Assembly (NCBI GenBank): GCA_018697195.1
Contig: CM031857.1
Coordinates: forward strand, 96,780,705-96,844,704
From: Certhia americana
Taxonomy: Eukaryota > Chordata > Aves > Passeriformes > Certhiidae
Direction: 5' to 3'
DNA: 64,000 nucleotides
A model generated the notes under the pieces. It made no database searches and was not told where the DNA came from. It saw nothing but the letters and a program-made list of their open reading frames with translations. Within the stretch, counting starts at the first letter, position 1. Every line of letters begins with the position of its first letter. Of this stretch, positions 39,833 through 52,332 are shown in pieces. The position numbers and the translations under genes were made by a program.

Positions 39833-39876
39833 AACTAATTATAATGGTCCATAAAACTAATTATAATGATCCATAA
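39833..39876. repeat. 22-bp tandem duplication
   Basis: Two direct copies starting AACTAATTATAATG, differing at one base (GGTCC versus GATCC). Each copy contains the homeodomain-like core TAATTA. Confidence 0.92.
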
Positions 39877-42800
39877 GCTTTAAGATGGGTAACCCATGTG
39901 AACCAGCAACTCACCTGTGAAGTCTTGGGTTTCATTCTTTCGGCCTGCTGTTTTGATGTTTCTATGAATAAAGTTGTTGCATTTGAAGTAGGTTAACTTA
40001 TTACGTTGCAGAGGAAAATTTGAATTGAAATAAATTGGGTGCAGTTCAGTAGCAGGAGGTAATTCTCACTCAGGCTGCAGTAGTACACCTACAGTCAGAG
40101 CAAGTATCACTTTAGGACAGGCTACAATAAACACCTTTTTCTTGGTTGTAACCAGTGGCCTGTTGTGTATCTTAGGCTGACTTTTATTTTAGTCACAGCA
40201 GTTGACCCATTCCTGAGCACAAGGCTACTAAAGTGCAAATTTTTTTCTTGTATGTTAAAAATCCTCACAATAGATTCATTTTTAGCTGCTTTGGTATCTG
40301 TCTTGGAGGCAGTCTCTCAAGTTTTGCAGGGGGAGATGACCTTGTGGCTGGGATGTGCCTTCCACTATTGTGAAACACATCAGTGTTAGTGGAGCCCTTC
40401 CTCTTGAGTCCCCTCCATGCAACAAAACTGCTTCCTGGTAAAGTTAACAAGAAATGTATCCTCAAACTGTTATTACCTGTTGCCTGCTGCTGCTGACTAC
40501 CTTGTGCTGGCAGCTGCCAGGGCTGCAATACCAAGAGTATCTGCAGTGATTTCTGGCACCTCTTTGGGATGAAGCAGAAGGAAGAATTCTGTGTATCTCC
40601 TCCTCTCTAGGTGTCATTTGTTAATCTACAACAGTGCTACTAGAGAAAAACCAGATTTCCAAAGCATTTCAAGTTTCATTGGAATATTTTAATTTGCTGC
40701 TTGTGATTGTCTTAACACAGGAGAGATTTTAATTAAAGCAAATGGACTTGTGACTGTGAAGCTGAAGTTGTAGTGGAAGATACAGAAAAATAATCATACT
40801 TTCAGTAACACAAAATCTCCAGCAGAATGGTATCTAAAAAGCCTGCATGCTCTATGTCTCGGGTGAGAACTGTCAAGAATTTTAGGTCTATGTTCCAATA
40901 TTTTAATGGAATTAGTGAAAGAATGCCTTTTCTTAAGTGCATACCAAGCTGCAACTCTGTTAAGTAAACTATTAATTCCAAACAACTTCTGTAGGAAGAG
41001 CCAATATTGGCTCTGAAGAAGCTGTGGTCTGACATTACTGAGAGTTGGTGATTTGCTGCTGTTCCTTGTGACAGCAGTGTTTGCTGGGCTCCTTATGGAG
41101 AACATATATTCTGGAAACAGGGTCATGGATGTCTGCTTATAAGAGTTTTACCAAAACATTGTTTTGGTGGAGCTGTGAAGTCCAAAAGCCTGAGAGGAAT
41201 TAACAAGATCTTCATGATGAGAATCATTTCATTTCAACATCTGTTTCACTTCACAGTGTTTGTTACTGTTGAATTACACTTGTGTCTTTTCTAAAAACCT
41301 CAGAGAAATATAAATACAATGAGCAGTCACAGGCTAAATAATAAGCAATGGAAGGAAGATAAGGTTGTTTTATCTCAGTATCTAAATATGAAAAGCATGA
41401 GTCCTGTGAATAATACCCATTGCCACTCCCAGGAATTGCAGCTTCAGCAGCTTTCTCACACAGGTATGGTTCCTTCAGAGATAAAACAGGAAGACAAGCT
41501 GTGATGATTGAAAGTGGCCAACACTGACTGGAAAGGGGTGGAGCAGTCATTCTCCAGATACATATCACAAGGAAGTGAAAACCAAGAAAATCTCAGAGGA
41601 TCAGTGCCCTGGAGGAAGAAAAACTAAACCAGTGGTAAAGTGTTTCAGGACTGTGAATTTCCTGGTTTTCTTTCTCTGTACATGACACGGCAGAAATGTT
41701 CTGTCTCCATGTGCTAGGGCAGGATTTTTAGTTATGATAATGTAAAAATACCTTAAAGCATCTTTGAAAATTAAAGTTACGGGGAATAACTCAGAGTTTC
41801 AGAATTTCAGCTCTCACTGTGTAAGACCATCATGTTCTGTGCATTCTGAGCCATTTTTTGGCTCAGGAGACACTGGAACAACTCTGGCACTAAGGAGTCT
41901 CGAGGAAGTTACCCTTTGAGGAAGAAGTCATCCTTTCTCTGTGGTCATCCTAAATTCACTAAACAGCCCAGCTAGCTGGGCATGCTGAGATGCTGCAGTC
42001 ACACAAGCTGGGAGATGAGGGTATTTACAGCACAACACACAGTTACAGAGTGAGTGACCTGGCTTGTTCTCTGGGGTTTTGTTTACCTAATTGCCACATC
42101 TTTGGAGCTCGATTTAATACCAGGCTTCTGGTTCAGGGCACAGCAATACCCAATTCCTGTTTAAGTTGGATCATTGTGTTCTGTCAGGAAAGCATAATTT
42201 AGAGAGCAAGAAACTAAAGATCTAAATAATCAACCTTTCCATCAGTAGGGAGTAGAGGATCTTGGGTTTCTGTTCCCAGGACATTCTTACATAGTTCATG
42301 GTAGGCCATCAGTTTGAAAATTTGAAAGCAGAAATACTCCATGGAGAAGTGTGACCAGAGTATGCCCCATTAAAGAATTTTTTAAGCCCCCCACTTCCTA
42401 TTTTTACACACTAAGGAGGAAATAAATCTAGGTGAGTAAATTGTCACGCTGGTTTTGCAAAGGTGGAGTTACTTAGACCAGTATTTTTTGCAATGGGCAG
42501 TTCCACCAAACCAATAAGAGATTATTACAATAGAAGTCTGTGATAATGGTCACCGTTTGCAACATTATGTATGGCAAACAATGAAGAGGAAAGTTGCACA
42601 GAGAAAAATTGGTTGTCTGGGTGTGTTCAAACAAATTACCATTTCGTATGGTGACATGCAAAGAGATTAATCAAGGAGAAAATGATAGTGATCACATGGA
42701 CAGGGCAGTGACATAGACCAGACTCTCTAAACCTGTGTGGGATCACAGTGAATGATCAGCTCACATGAGCTCTATGCTCGGGGAAAAGAGGAAAAAGACT

Positions 42801-45800
42801 GAAACACAGGAACACAGGAAAAGTAGTAACTTGTGATGCAATATTGCCGACACCCTCAGAAGCTTTCTAAAATATTGTTTCTAATCCCACAGTATGTATC
42901 CAATGCAAAGGACAGGAAAATGAGAGAAGAGACTCACATTATTAGAGAGTATGCCATAAGATAAGAAAGAGCACTCACTGATCAAAACTGGGATTTAAAA
43001 GTTTTTGTGTGTGTGCTATTGAACATCACATACAGCATGAGACTCGTTTGAGCAGAGAAAGCTCTTTCAGGACCCAGCGAGTACAAGACAGATACATGAA
43101 AATAAAAATTAGGTGCAAATTTTCGAGGGTGTCAGGAGTGCAATACTGTTGTCATGAGTGATGGAGAAAGTGCAATGTGAAGGTTGGCCATAAAGTCTCT
43201 GGAAGTCAGGAAACTGGGAATGAAAATTTTATGGTCACTATAAATACACCTTTTGTGTTTGCTATTCTTACATTACACCATCACGTACTAAGGTGTGACT
43301 ACTTCAGTAAATATTTGGATTGCCTACAGTTTTACAACAGGGGTCTTTAAAGAGCAGCAGTAATTATAACATGGCTTTTGGAGCTGACAGGTCAGGAAAA
43401 CAGGTGGGAGTTGGCAAGCCCTTGGCTTGCAAATAGGGCTTGAGCACTCCAGGCAGCATGGCTCAGACAATTTTCTTTCCTTCCATTACAGATCGTCTCC
43501 ACACATGCACCTATAGGAACTGCCACAAGCCCTTCTCCTTTTACTGGTTCAATTAGTTATTAAGTTTGCTTTTGTTTTCTCTCCTGTGTTTGGGTTTCCT
43601 ACCAGCACTCCTATGCTGACCAATTTAGCTCTCCATAAAAACATTCCACTCTTCATCTGAACCTTCCAGGTTTTGAAACTTTGCCAAGCTCCAGCATGTG
43701 CTGGAGCATTGATAACCTTTCATCTCTCCTTGTAACTTGTAAGCTGGCTATGGAGGGCTTTGAGGGAAAGCAAGGGCAATGTGACACTTCTTTCCCTCCC
43801 CCCCGCCCCAGTAAATGACAGACCAGCACAAGAATAAAAAGTAGAGCTTTCCTGCCTTTGCATTGGAGATGCTGGAATAAAATGCTTTTGAAAAGCAGCT
43901 TTCCTTCACATATTTAAGGAATTTACCCTGTCTGGAGCTCTTTACAGAACTGCATCCTTCTGCTCTCCACTGGCATCCAGGTTGTGGCTGTTTGGGTTTT
44001 CATAAGAAATCTGTTTTGCTTTCTGCAGTATCCTATTTTACTTATGTTCTGGGTCACCAGAATATTTCTATCTACTTCCTACTGCAATAATCTAAATAGG
44101 GTACTGGTCAGATGAAAGATCACAGTCATTGTTTAGCTATTACACTAGTCAGGAACTGGGGCAAAGGTACAGAAATGCTTTTAGGGTGGCAGTAAAGATC
44201 CTAAAGATCTACTTCAGATCATGGCCATGATCAGCTAATGAGCAACCAGTGATTCATATGGTTCTCCTAAACTAGTACTTTAATACTGCCCCATGAGTAG
44301 TTCAGGGAGTTGCTTTGTAAAGCTGTTAAACCCTCATGCTCTGTTACCAGCAAAAGATTTCTATTGATCTCTTACTTTCATTCCCTTTAATGAAAATTCA
44401 TTGGTATTTGATTTCCTTGTCACTTCTAACAGCTGATAAGAACAAGCTGCTAAAACAGCTCCAGTGAAGTGACAAAAGCCTGGTGGCAAAGCACTGCAGC
44501 TCTCTCTGAAACACTGGCAAGGCAGATTGAAACCCCAGTGTGACATGTTGATAACTCTCCCATCAGGTGGTCTTTTCAACTGGCTCTAAAATGTCAAGTC
44601 TAAGGGAAATGTCTTTGTTAAGCTTTGAATGACCTACTTTTGGGTATCTGGGAATAACCAGGAGCCTACCCAAACCGCAAGAGTGCATCTAATTTTAGCA
44701 GCCCTTCATTTCAGGCATGCCAGCTTTTGTGTTCTGCATCTCTGGGAAAAAGCATCAATTTCTTGCTGAGCCCAAGACAAATTTTTATTGGTTTTAAATC
44801 AGCCCCTTGTTGAGACACAATCAAAGTGAAATCATTCCTCTTAAATTTTTTGAACCTGTAATAGTCACCTCAGTTTTGCTTCAAAAACTAATAGTGAGCC
44901 CATTTCAATGGATCTACAGTTGCTGGTCTCTGAAGAAAAGATCTAAACAGCCCATGCTGGAGATAGCCTGGGCAGCTGTGTTTTATGTGCTCCTACTTCC
45001 CCCTGGTTTTTAATTGACCAATAGTAGCAGGGGCAGATTCTTTGTAGGAATTTTCTGTGAGTGTTCTAGCTCAGTTATAAGGGAATCTAGGGAAAGTTAA
45101 GGACAAAAATAAAGGGATGTTAGTGTGTCAGTAGGGGCTCTAGTGGTGTAGATGCTGGACAAACGGTCTCTGACATATTTTGGATAGAAGAAGCACTGAA
45201 AAGAATGTGATCATTGTTAGGGATATTAGTGCTGTGCAAGATTGAAAGGAAGCAAGTTCAGACATGAGTGAGTCTCCCTGGCTTGTAATACCTAAACTGG
45301 ACATTGAACACTGTTTCTCTTGCTGGGAGGGATAACGTATAATCCCTCTCATATAATGTCAGAGTCCACTGTAATTTTAGACTAAAACATGTGTTTAAAT
45401 CCCACCTGCACTGGACAAGTGGAACTAACACAGAGGATTGTAGGGACTGAGCATTGTGGATGTTTATTTGGAACTTTACAAAACAGAAGAGAAATCAAGG
45501 CCACACAAAATATAGTGGCATAATCACAATTACAGCTATTAGCAAGTTCTCTGGAGCCAGAAAACTTCCCGGCCAATGGGATTAACCATAAAAACAAGCA
45601 GCACCTGCTGGCAGCTACAAACAGAGTCTGTGTAGTTTGGGATTGAGCTGAATATCTGCTAATGTGTTGTGCTTCCCTGTGGAGTCCCTTGAGGCTGTGG
45701 GTTGCCTCTTCAGAGGCAGCTGTTGACGATGTATTTGTGATCTGTGTTTGAAGAGGCCTGGGCAAAACAGGCAGAAGGTCAGCTGCTGCTGGGCTGTGAA

Positions 45801-47586
45801 GCACTGAATGATGAGAGATGTTGAGTGTGGTAGAGGTGTTTGTCTCATCTCTGAATTTCTCAAGTTTTAAAGGACAACTTGGTTTGGCCATAAAGGTAAA
45901 CAGTTAGGAAAGGTGTTTATGGAAATACTTTTCTTGGACTCAAGTGGTGGTTTTAGAGGCCCACGTTTGGGGTCAGTGTTGGATTTGGAGAGTTGCTCCA
46001 AATGATGATCTGTTGAGGACAAGCAGGGAGTGACCAAGAGTGAGGATGCAAGAATCTCTAATCTTGGAGTGGCAAGCTGCTGCAGGGAGGCTGCTGTGCT
46101 TCCTGGGAGAAGTAGCCTTTGTCTCAGAAACAAAATGTGAGAAAGTAGCTGTACCTGAGCCTCTGACTGTTTAGGGGCTCTCTCAGCTGCCTACGTGGTA
46201 CCACTCACTGGGCAGTGTATTTTGCACAGCGTCTTGCTTTCAGGCTGGTTTTTCAATGTGTAGCAAATAAAAGGAAAAATAACTTGAAACAAATATTTCC
46301 TGTTCTGTGGTATTTAACAATGAAATTGTAAACCACAGAAGGGACCGGGCTTGATCTAAAGGTCTTTGAAGTCAGCAGAACTATTTCCACTGATTTCAAT
46401 GTGCTTTGGGCCCAAGCCATGGAGGAAGAAAGCAAATGTTTTCTGCCTCAAAAAGCGTTAACCATTGGTATTCAAGGAACAATAAAGTCTTAGGTTTAAA
46501 ATGTGTTCCTTTAAATAAAGTAGTCAGAAATCTAGTTAATTTCTATCTGCTTCCTAATAATTTGTCACTATTACACTAGAAAGGAATATGTTTGTAGAAC
46601 TCATAATCATACACTGAGAAGAAAAAACACTTAATGCTGTAATTTACTTCTTATCTTCATTCTGTTTTGTGTGTATAGTATTTCTCACTAATGATGCTTA
46701 TGCTGCTGGGTTTTAGCACAGATTGAGCACTGTAGATTTCCAGTTGAATTAAACTTCACTGTAGTGATGGTGGCTGACAAATATATCGAACTCATTACTT
46801 TTCAGTACAGTTTAATCTCTTAAACATCACAGTGGCTTGGTTTTGTTGTTGTGTTGGTTTTTGTTTGCTTTTTTTTTTTTGGTTTGTGACTGAGAATAGG
46901 TCAGAGACAGAGAATTTGGTGAGAAAAGAATTGTTCTTCTAGGACTATATAGGGGATACCTCTCCTGTCTCAGGGTGAGACAAGTAAGGGTGTGCAACAG
47001 CTCCATGTGTAAAATCAGCAATAAAATCAGCCTGCAGATTTTGTCCCACACAGTTATTAAATGCAGGAAAATGAATCTATCTGCCAGCTGCCTACTGCCC
47101 AAGGGTGCTGTCCTTGTGAATCAGCAGCCCTGTCAGGATGTCAGAAGGCCATCCTGGAGTCTGGCAGATGATGACAGCCTACTGAGGGGGGGGGAGTTGG
47201 TGTGTTGGGCTTCTTCACACAACAGCAGGGCCTGAGCAGCTGAGTTTCCTGTGCACCAAACCTATCCCATCCAACTGTGAGCAGCCAGAGAGGAGATCCC
47301 AGGCTACTGAGCTGCAGAAGGGGACAAGGCTGCATTACCTGCACAAAGAACCAGTGAACTGGCATCAGATGGAAGATACAGTGGGAGAGAATTGAAGGTG
47401 ATGCAGGAAACAGAAGGATATGAATTAGTGACTTTTTCAGCCTTCTTTAGTGATGGCAATGACCAGCCATTGTGCATGTCACAATGAAAATTTTTCAATA
47501 AGAAGAATTTTTCAATGAGGCCTCCCCATTTCAGGGTATTTCTTTGAAATAAACTTACTTGCCTTTTGACACCAAGCTTTGTTATG

Positions 47587-47728
47587 TCACAGAATCACAG
47601 AATATTCTGGATGAGAAGGGACCCACAAGGATCATCGAGTCCAGCTCTTAAGTGAATGGTCCAATACAGAGATCAAACACAAAATGTTGGTGTTTTAGCA
47701 CTGTTCTGTAACCAGCTGAACCAGTGCA
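47587..47728 (-). mobile_element. tRNA-Ile-derived SINE with CR1-like tail (TguSINE1-like)
   Basis: On the minus strand the element starts near 47728 with a tRNA-Ile-like head: A-box region complementary to CTGTAACCAGCTGAACC, and B box complementary to GAGATCAAAC at about 47670. It ends with a CR1-type tail; the plus strand reads TCACAGAATCACAGAATATT then GAAGGGACCCACAAGGATCA. This composite matches the songbird SINE TguSINE1, which uses CR1 machinery to move. Known TguSINE1 copies come from passerines, so this is the best clue to the host group. The copy is diverged and near full length. No clear target duplication seen. Confidence 0.75.
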
Positions 47729-49193
47729 TCATTTGGAGTTCAACAGGGTTTAGAACAGGTTTCAAAGAGAAGAAACCAGAACGCTGTTAAGAACATTCTT
47801 CTAATTTGTGAGAGCCATTGCTTACATTCATGGGAAAACCATGAAGCAAGGCAAACATAACATAATTTTTAAAATGTGTGTTTTTTTAAGCATCTGAGAT
47901 AACAAGCATAGTACTGTTTGTACTAAAGTCTGGGTGCTGCCAACCAGAGTCCATCGAGAGAGCAGTTCAGCTTGAATATACTCCTTAGAAAAACTCCTCT
48001 GTCTCCCCTATATTTCTTCCCATTGCAGAGCTGCACTAATTTATGTGCATAGATACAAGAAGAAAAATCTAACAAAGAAAGGATTATGAAATCACTTTGT
48101 TCTCTTTCAGATGAGAATCCTGTGTCCTTTGGGCTGTCAGACTGGGGCATCATGGTGGCCTCAGGCTGAAAAATCACAAAGGTAATCAAAAAGGTACATT
48201 TTCTGAAAGGGAATCTTACAGAAAACTGTAATTCCAATGGAAGTTATCTATACGCTTTGGTAAGTGTTTTAAAGCAATTAGAATAAATGGCATATGGCAA
48301 ATCTTTCATATTTTTGTAATATGTTAATGATTAACTGACTTCCTACATCTTTGTTGACTTAGTGGGAGAGTGACAAGGAACTGTGAGGTACCTATTTGGT
48401 AGCGTAACAAGTTGGACAATTTGCACGGGCATTTTTTCCACCTCCCTTTTGGAGCTTGCTTCATCCAGCTGACACTGCTTCAAAGCCCTAGGCAACTCTC
48501 AGACTCAGAGAAGTAAGTCCCTCCTTTTTTTTTTAATATTACTTATTTTATGAAGTGCTGATAGAGAACAGATGGGGAGAGATTTAAGTACTTATTTCTT
48601 TTCTATAAAGAATGCTATCCTAACTGGGAATTGAAGAATTAAGTTTTCAAGCATTAAATCATAGAGATATTGTTAGGAAGAGACCTTTATAATTACTATC
48701 CTGTTGGGGTTTTTTTAATTCTGTTTTTGCTGCAAGACTTGCTTTAAACAAAGGATTTGGCTACTAAACCATGTTCAGTATAGTCCAATAAAGCTGCATC
48801 TAGGCTACAATACTTTTCAAAAGCAGGATTTGAATGTTAATTTAGAAATGCATGTGATGCCCTGCATCATCTAAAGCTAAAATATTTGCTTAAAACATGA
48901 AAGAAGTGGAAATGAGTGAATTTGTGCTTACATGGGCTGGGAAAAATAATTTTACTCTTATTTTATATAAGAAGAATTTATTATAAACTTTCTCTTTAAG
49001 CTGGTTACGAGCTGCAGTAGAATTCCTAGTTTTTTGGCAGGCAAGTGGGTTCAGACAGGGAGACTCAGATGTCGCTCCTTTGTCGGAACATTTTTTAGCG
49101 TATTTTGTTTAGCTGTGCTATCATTTACTAGGAAGCCTTTTGGAAGGCTCTCCTTGCACCCACTTCCCCCCATCTATGAAGGAACCTTCACCA

Positions 49194-49256
49194 GCAGGTT
49201 GCTGTGTGCAGGTTGCTGTGTGCAGGTTGCTATGTGCAGGTTGCTGTGTGCAGGTT
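49194..49256. repeat. 14-bp minisatellite, 4.5 copies
   Basis: Unit GCAGGTTGCTGTGT repeated at 49194, 49208, 49222 (one G-to-A change) and 49236, plus a half unit. It produces Cys-rich or His/Gln-rich repetitive ORFs on both strands that are not genes. Confidence 0.96.
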
Positions 49257-51923
49257 TTGTGCTCTCCCGCTGCCCCTTTAGCAGGCGCTTCCTTACATTG
49301 CCCTTGGCTCAGGGAATGCTCCTGCCTCCCAGCTGGGTGCCTGTACAGCACTTCCAGGCTGACATTCAAATTGCTTCAAGAGTTCTTAATTTCTCCTGCA
49401 GCTCTAGGAAGCATTAGTTCCAGTTCTTTTAGCTGGGAGGTGTCTCCTCTTGGGTGACATCTTCCCATGCCCCAAGTGTGTGTTCAGTGCCCTCATCTTC
49501 CCAGTCATGTGTGAGTTCTCTGTGACCTAGCTGTGGTTGCCTTATGTACACTACTGAACCCTTAGTGCTCTTTTCTCTGTGCCAGACACACAGATTAGGT
49601 AAGCTTTTGGGCTCCCTCTGCTTTCTGAAGCTTCCTGAAAGGATCCCATCTCAACACAGCCAGGTTATCTGCCTTAGTTTTTCAGGGGCTGTCATTCCTG
49701 GAATGTCCCTAAACTGTTCCACTTTAGCTCTAAGTGGAGCTCACTTCAAGACAGAGGCAAAACAATCTGTAGCAACTCTGATAATATGGGCTCATCTGGG
49801 TCCTGGGTCAATCCCACTGCTATCTCACTGCCTACCAGCCTGCAATGTTTCCTTATGTAGCAAGAGTTCAAGATGGGCTCAGCCACAGAAAAGTAAATTA
49901 GGGTGTGAAAAAACAGTGAGAATATATAGAAAATAATGGTTTCATTTCTTCCTATTATCAAAGCAAATCAAAACATTCTCCTGAAATAAGCAAAGGACTT
50001 TTACACAGCTAAGTTTGAATGTATTCTCTTCCATCATCTTACTTGATGGAAGAGAAATGAAGATTGCTTTGGTTTGCTTCTGTTGAAGTACAGTGAATAA
50101 ATGGAAGCAGCAGAGTTTGTAACATTGGGCATTGATATTTGGAAGGACAGGAGACATAAGGCATGTTAAATCTCGGAATGCCCTAGAAATCTGGACATAC
50201 ACCTTACGACAACTTTTAAGACCCTAGGCCCCTCTGGTTTGTCTTTTCTAACTGAAACCAAATATGCTAGTGACAGCTAAAATCTAAACATGAGATATCA
50301 GAGTTCAAGACTTCATGAGTGTCAGGGAGATGATCCATTCAAGGAATGGGTCATGAATGCAGCTAGCTTTATTTCTAGGGAAATAGGAATAAAAGAACTG
50401 CCACACTGACAATTTGCAAAGTCTGTTGAAGAAGGTAGGAATAGTCTGATTTCTCAGCCAATGGTGGTAACTCTTGTGACCTGGACCACAGCAAGTAGGT
50501 GGCCTTAGATATAAAACTATCCTTAAGCCAGAGCTGTGCTGAAACAGTGATGGCAGAAGGATAAAAAACATTTCTAAAGCTCTCTTCTAGACTCATCCAT
50601 ATTCAAGGATCCTAAAGCATTATTACAGTATTTGAATATCACGGATGTCAAAGATCATCTTGTGTAAGACTTACACAAATTTCCATGACAAGACCCAACT
50701 CCGTCTCACATTTCCCTGCAGCTTCAGTGTTTGAGATCTTAAGTTCCAGGTGTTGATGGCTGGTTTATCCAGCTCTGCCTGGTGCCTCAGGTCCCAGAGA
50801 GGTAAGAGATAATGCAGAGGGGATGCTGCTGCGGGGGAATGTATTACCCAGCACACACCAGCCAAGGGACCTCTCCTAAACGGCAAACTCCCTTCAATGC
50901 CTCTGAAAGCTTCAGCCTTCTTGCTCTCAACCCATCATATGAAAAGATGAATTTAAAGACAAGTCTTGCAGGTGGTTGTATGGTTGGGGACAGTTCCTTA
51001 TGCCACCCTAAAATCTGGAAATCTGTCCCTGGCACAGGCCTTCATCCCCCCCAGGAGGGAGCCTGAGACCCTGTAACCTGAAAGGCCCAATTATATTTAA
51101 ATACATGAATTAAGAGAGTTTGATAGATTTTTTTCTCTCTTGCATTTACCTGCAGGGTTTTTTAAGTATCTTAAGAAACTTAAGGCAGGGTGAGTTTTAG
51201 AAAGCAGATCTGAAACCTCATGGATGCATGTAGACTACTGAATGTAATTAAAACAGCTTTCTGGAAGACACAGTATTAACTGCAGGAGTGAAATGCATTT
51301 GGTGTAAATGAGGTTTCTCTACCCTCAGAATCAATATCATAGCCCCAGCCTTTTGCTGCTAACCATTACTGGAAGTAAAAGAAGTGTTGACAAAATTTCA
51401 AGATAGCTCCATTTCTGTTTTTTCCTGCTGCTGAGAATATCATGAGCTGGGACTGTGTCCACAAAGAACTGATCTATTCAACTGCAATACTTAATTTTAG
51501 TCTTTTAAAGGTAAGCCTAATGCACAGATAGCCCAAACCACCCTCTATAAAACCACTTGACAGTTGTGAGAGCAGCTTGGGTTTATTTTTTTTTCTCCTA
51601 GGAGTAATCTTGCAGCTGTAGGAAAGTCAACATGGCTCTCAGGCATCCTCTGTTTCTTGAAGCCAAGAGTGGGAAACTCATGTCTCATTCTGTCCTTCAA
51701 GTCCATGTGCAATGGCTTTTCATAAACATACTTTTCATAAAGAAAAAGAGCTACTCACTGTACAATGCTTAATTTAAGTAAAAATCATCAACAAATAAAA
51801 AAGAATCCTTCAAGTTTCTGGTTTTGGATAAATACACTGACATTTATCATCTTTTACTGGTAGCTTTTGTCTTCTCAGCACAAATTTGCATCGAATGCTA
51901 GAAAATTTATATTTAATATGCAC

Positions 51924-52332
51924 CCCTCTATGAAGACAGGCTGAGAAAGTTGGAGCTGTTCAGCATGGAGAAAAGAAAGTTGTGTGAGGACCTCATAGCA
52001 GGCTTCCAGAATCTGAAGGGGGCCCATAGGAAAGCTGGAGAGGACTCTTCGTCAGGAACTGTGATAGGACAAGGGGGAATGGCTTCCACTGAAAGACAGT
52101 AGGCTTAGATTAGGTATTAGGAATAAATTCTTTACTGTGAGGGTGGTGAGGCACTGGAACAGGTTTCCCAGAGAAGCTGCAGACTCCCCATCCCTTGAGG
52201 CATTCAGGGCCAGGTTGGAGGGAGCTCTGAGCAACCTGGTCTGGTGAATGGTGCCACTGCCCATGGCCAGGGGATTGGAACAAGATATCTTTAAGATCCC
52301 TTCCAGCTCAAACCATCCTATGGTTCTATGAA
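51924..52332 (+). mobile_element. CR1 LINE fragment (3' end only)
   Basis: Sense CR1 3' region, from TATGAAGACAGGCTGAGAAA through GGTGGTGAGGCACTGGAACA and GAGCAACCTGGTCTGGTGAA to the terminal CCATCCTATGGTTCTATGAA. Strongly 5' truncated, no coding capacity. The 115-codon minus-strand ORF over it is an artefact. Confidence 0.93.

Noticed and set aside
41304..41463. Possible exon with acceptor AACCTCAG and donor CACACAG|GTATGG
   Set aside because: Splice-like borders are common by chance in 18 kb, the open frame has no recognised similarity, and no partner exon fits.
45382..45891. 169-codon minus-strand ORF
   Set aside because: No domain, no start context or splice support, and overlapping ORFs in other frames of similar length; probably chance.
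48655..48702. Short CR1-tail-like sequence (AAATCATAGAGATATTG...GAAGAGACC)
   Set aside because: Suggestive of an old CR1 end on the minus strand, but only about 45 bases match loosely and nothing beyond supports it.
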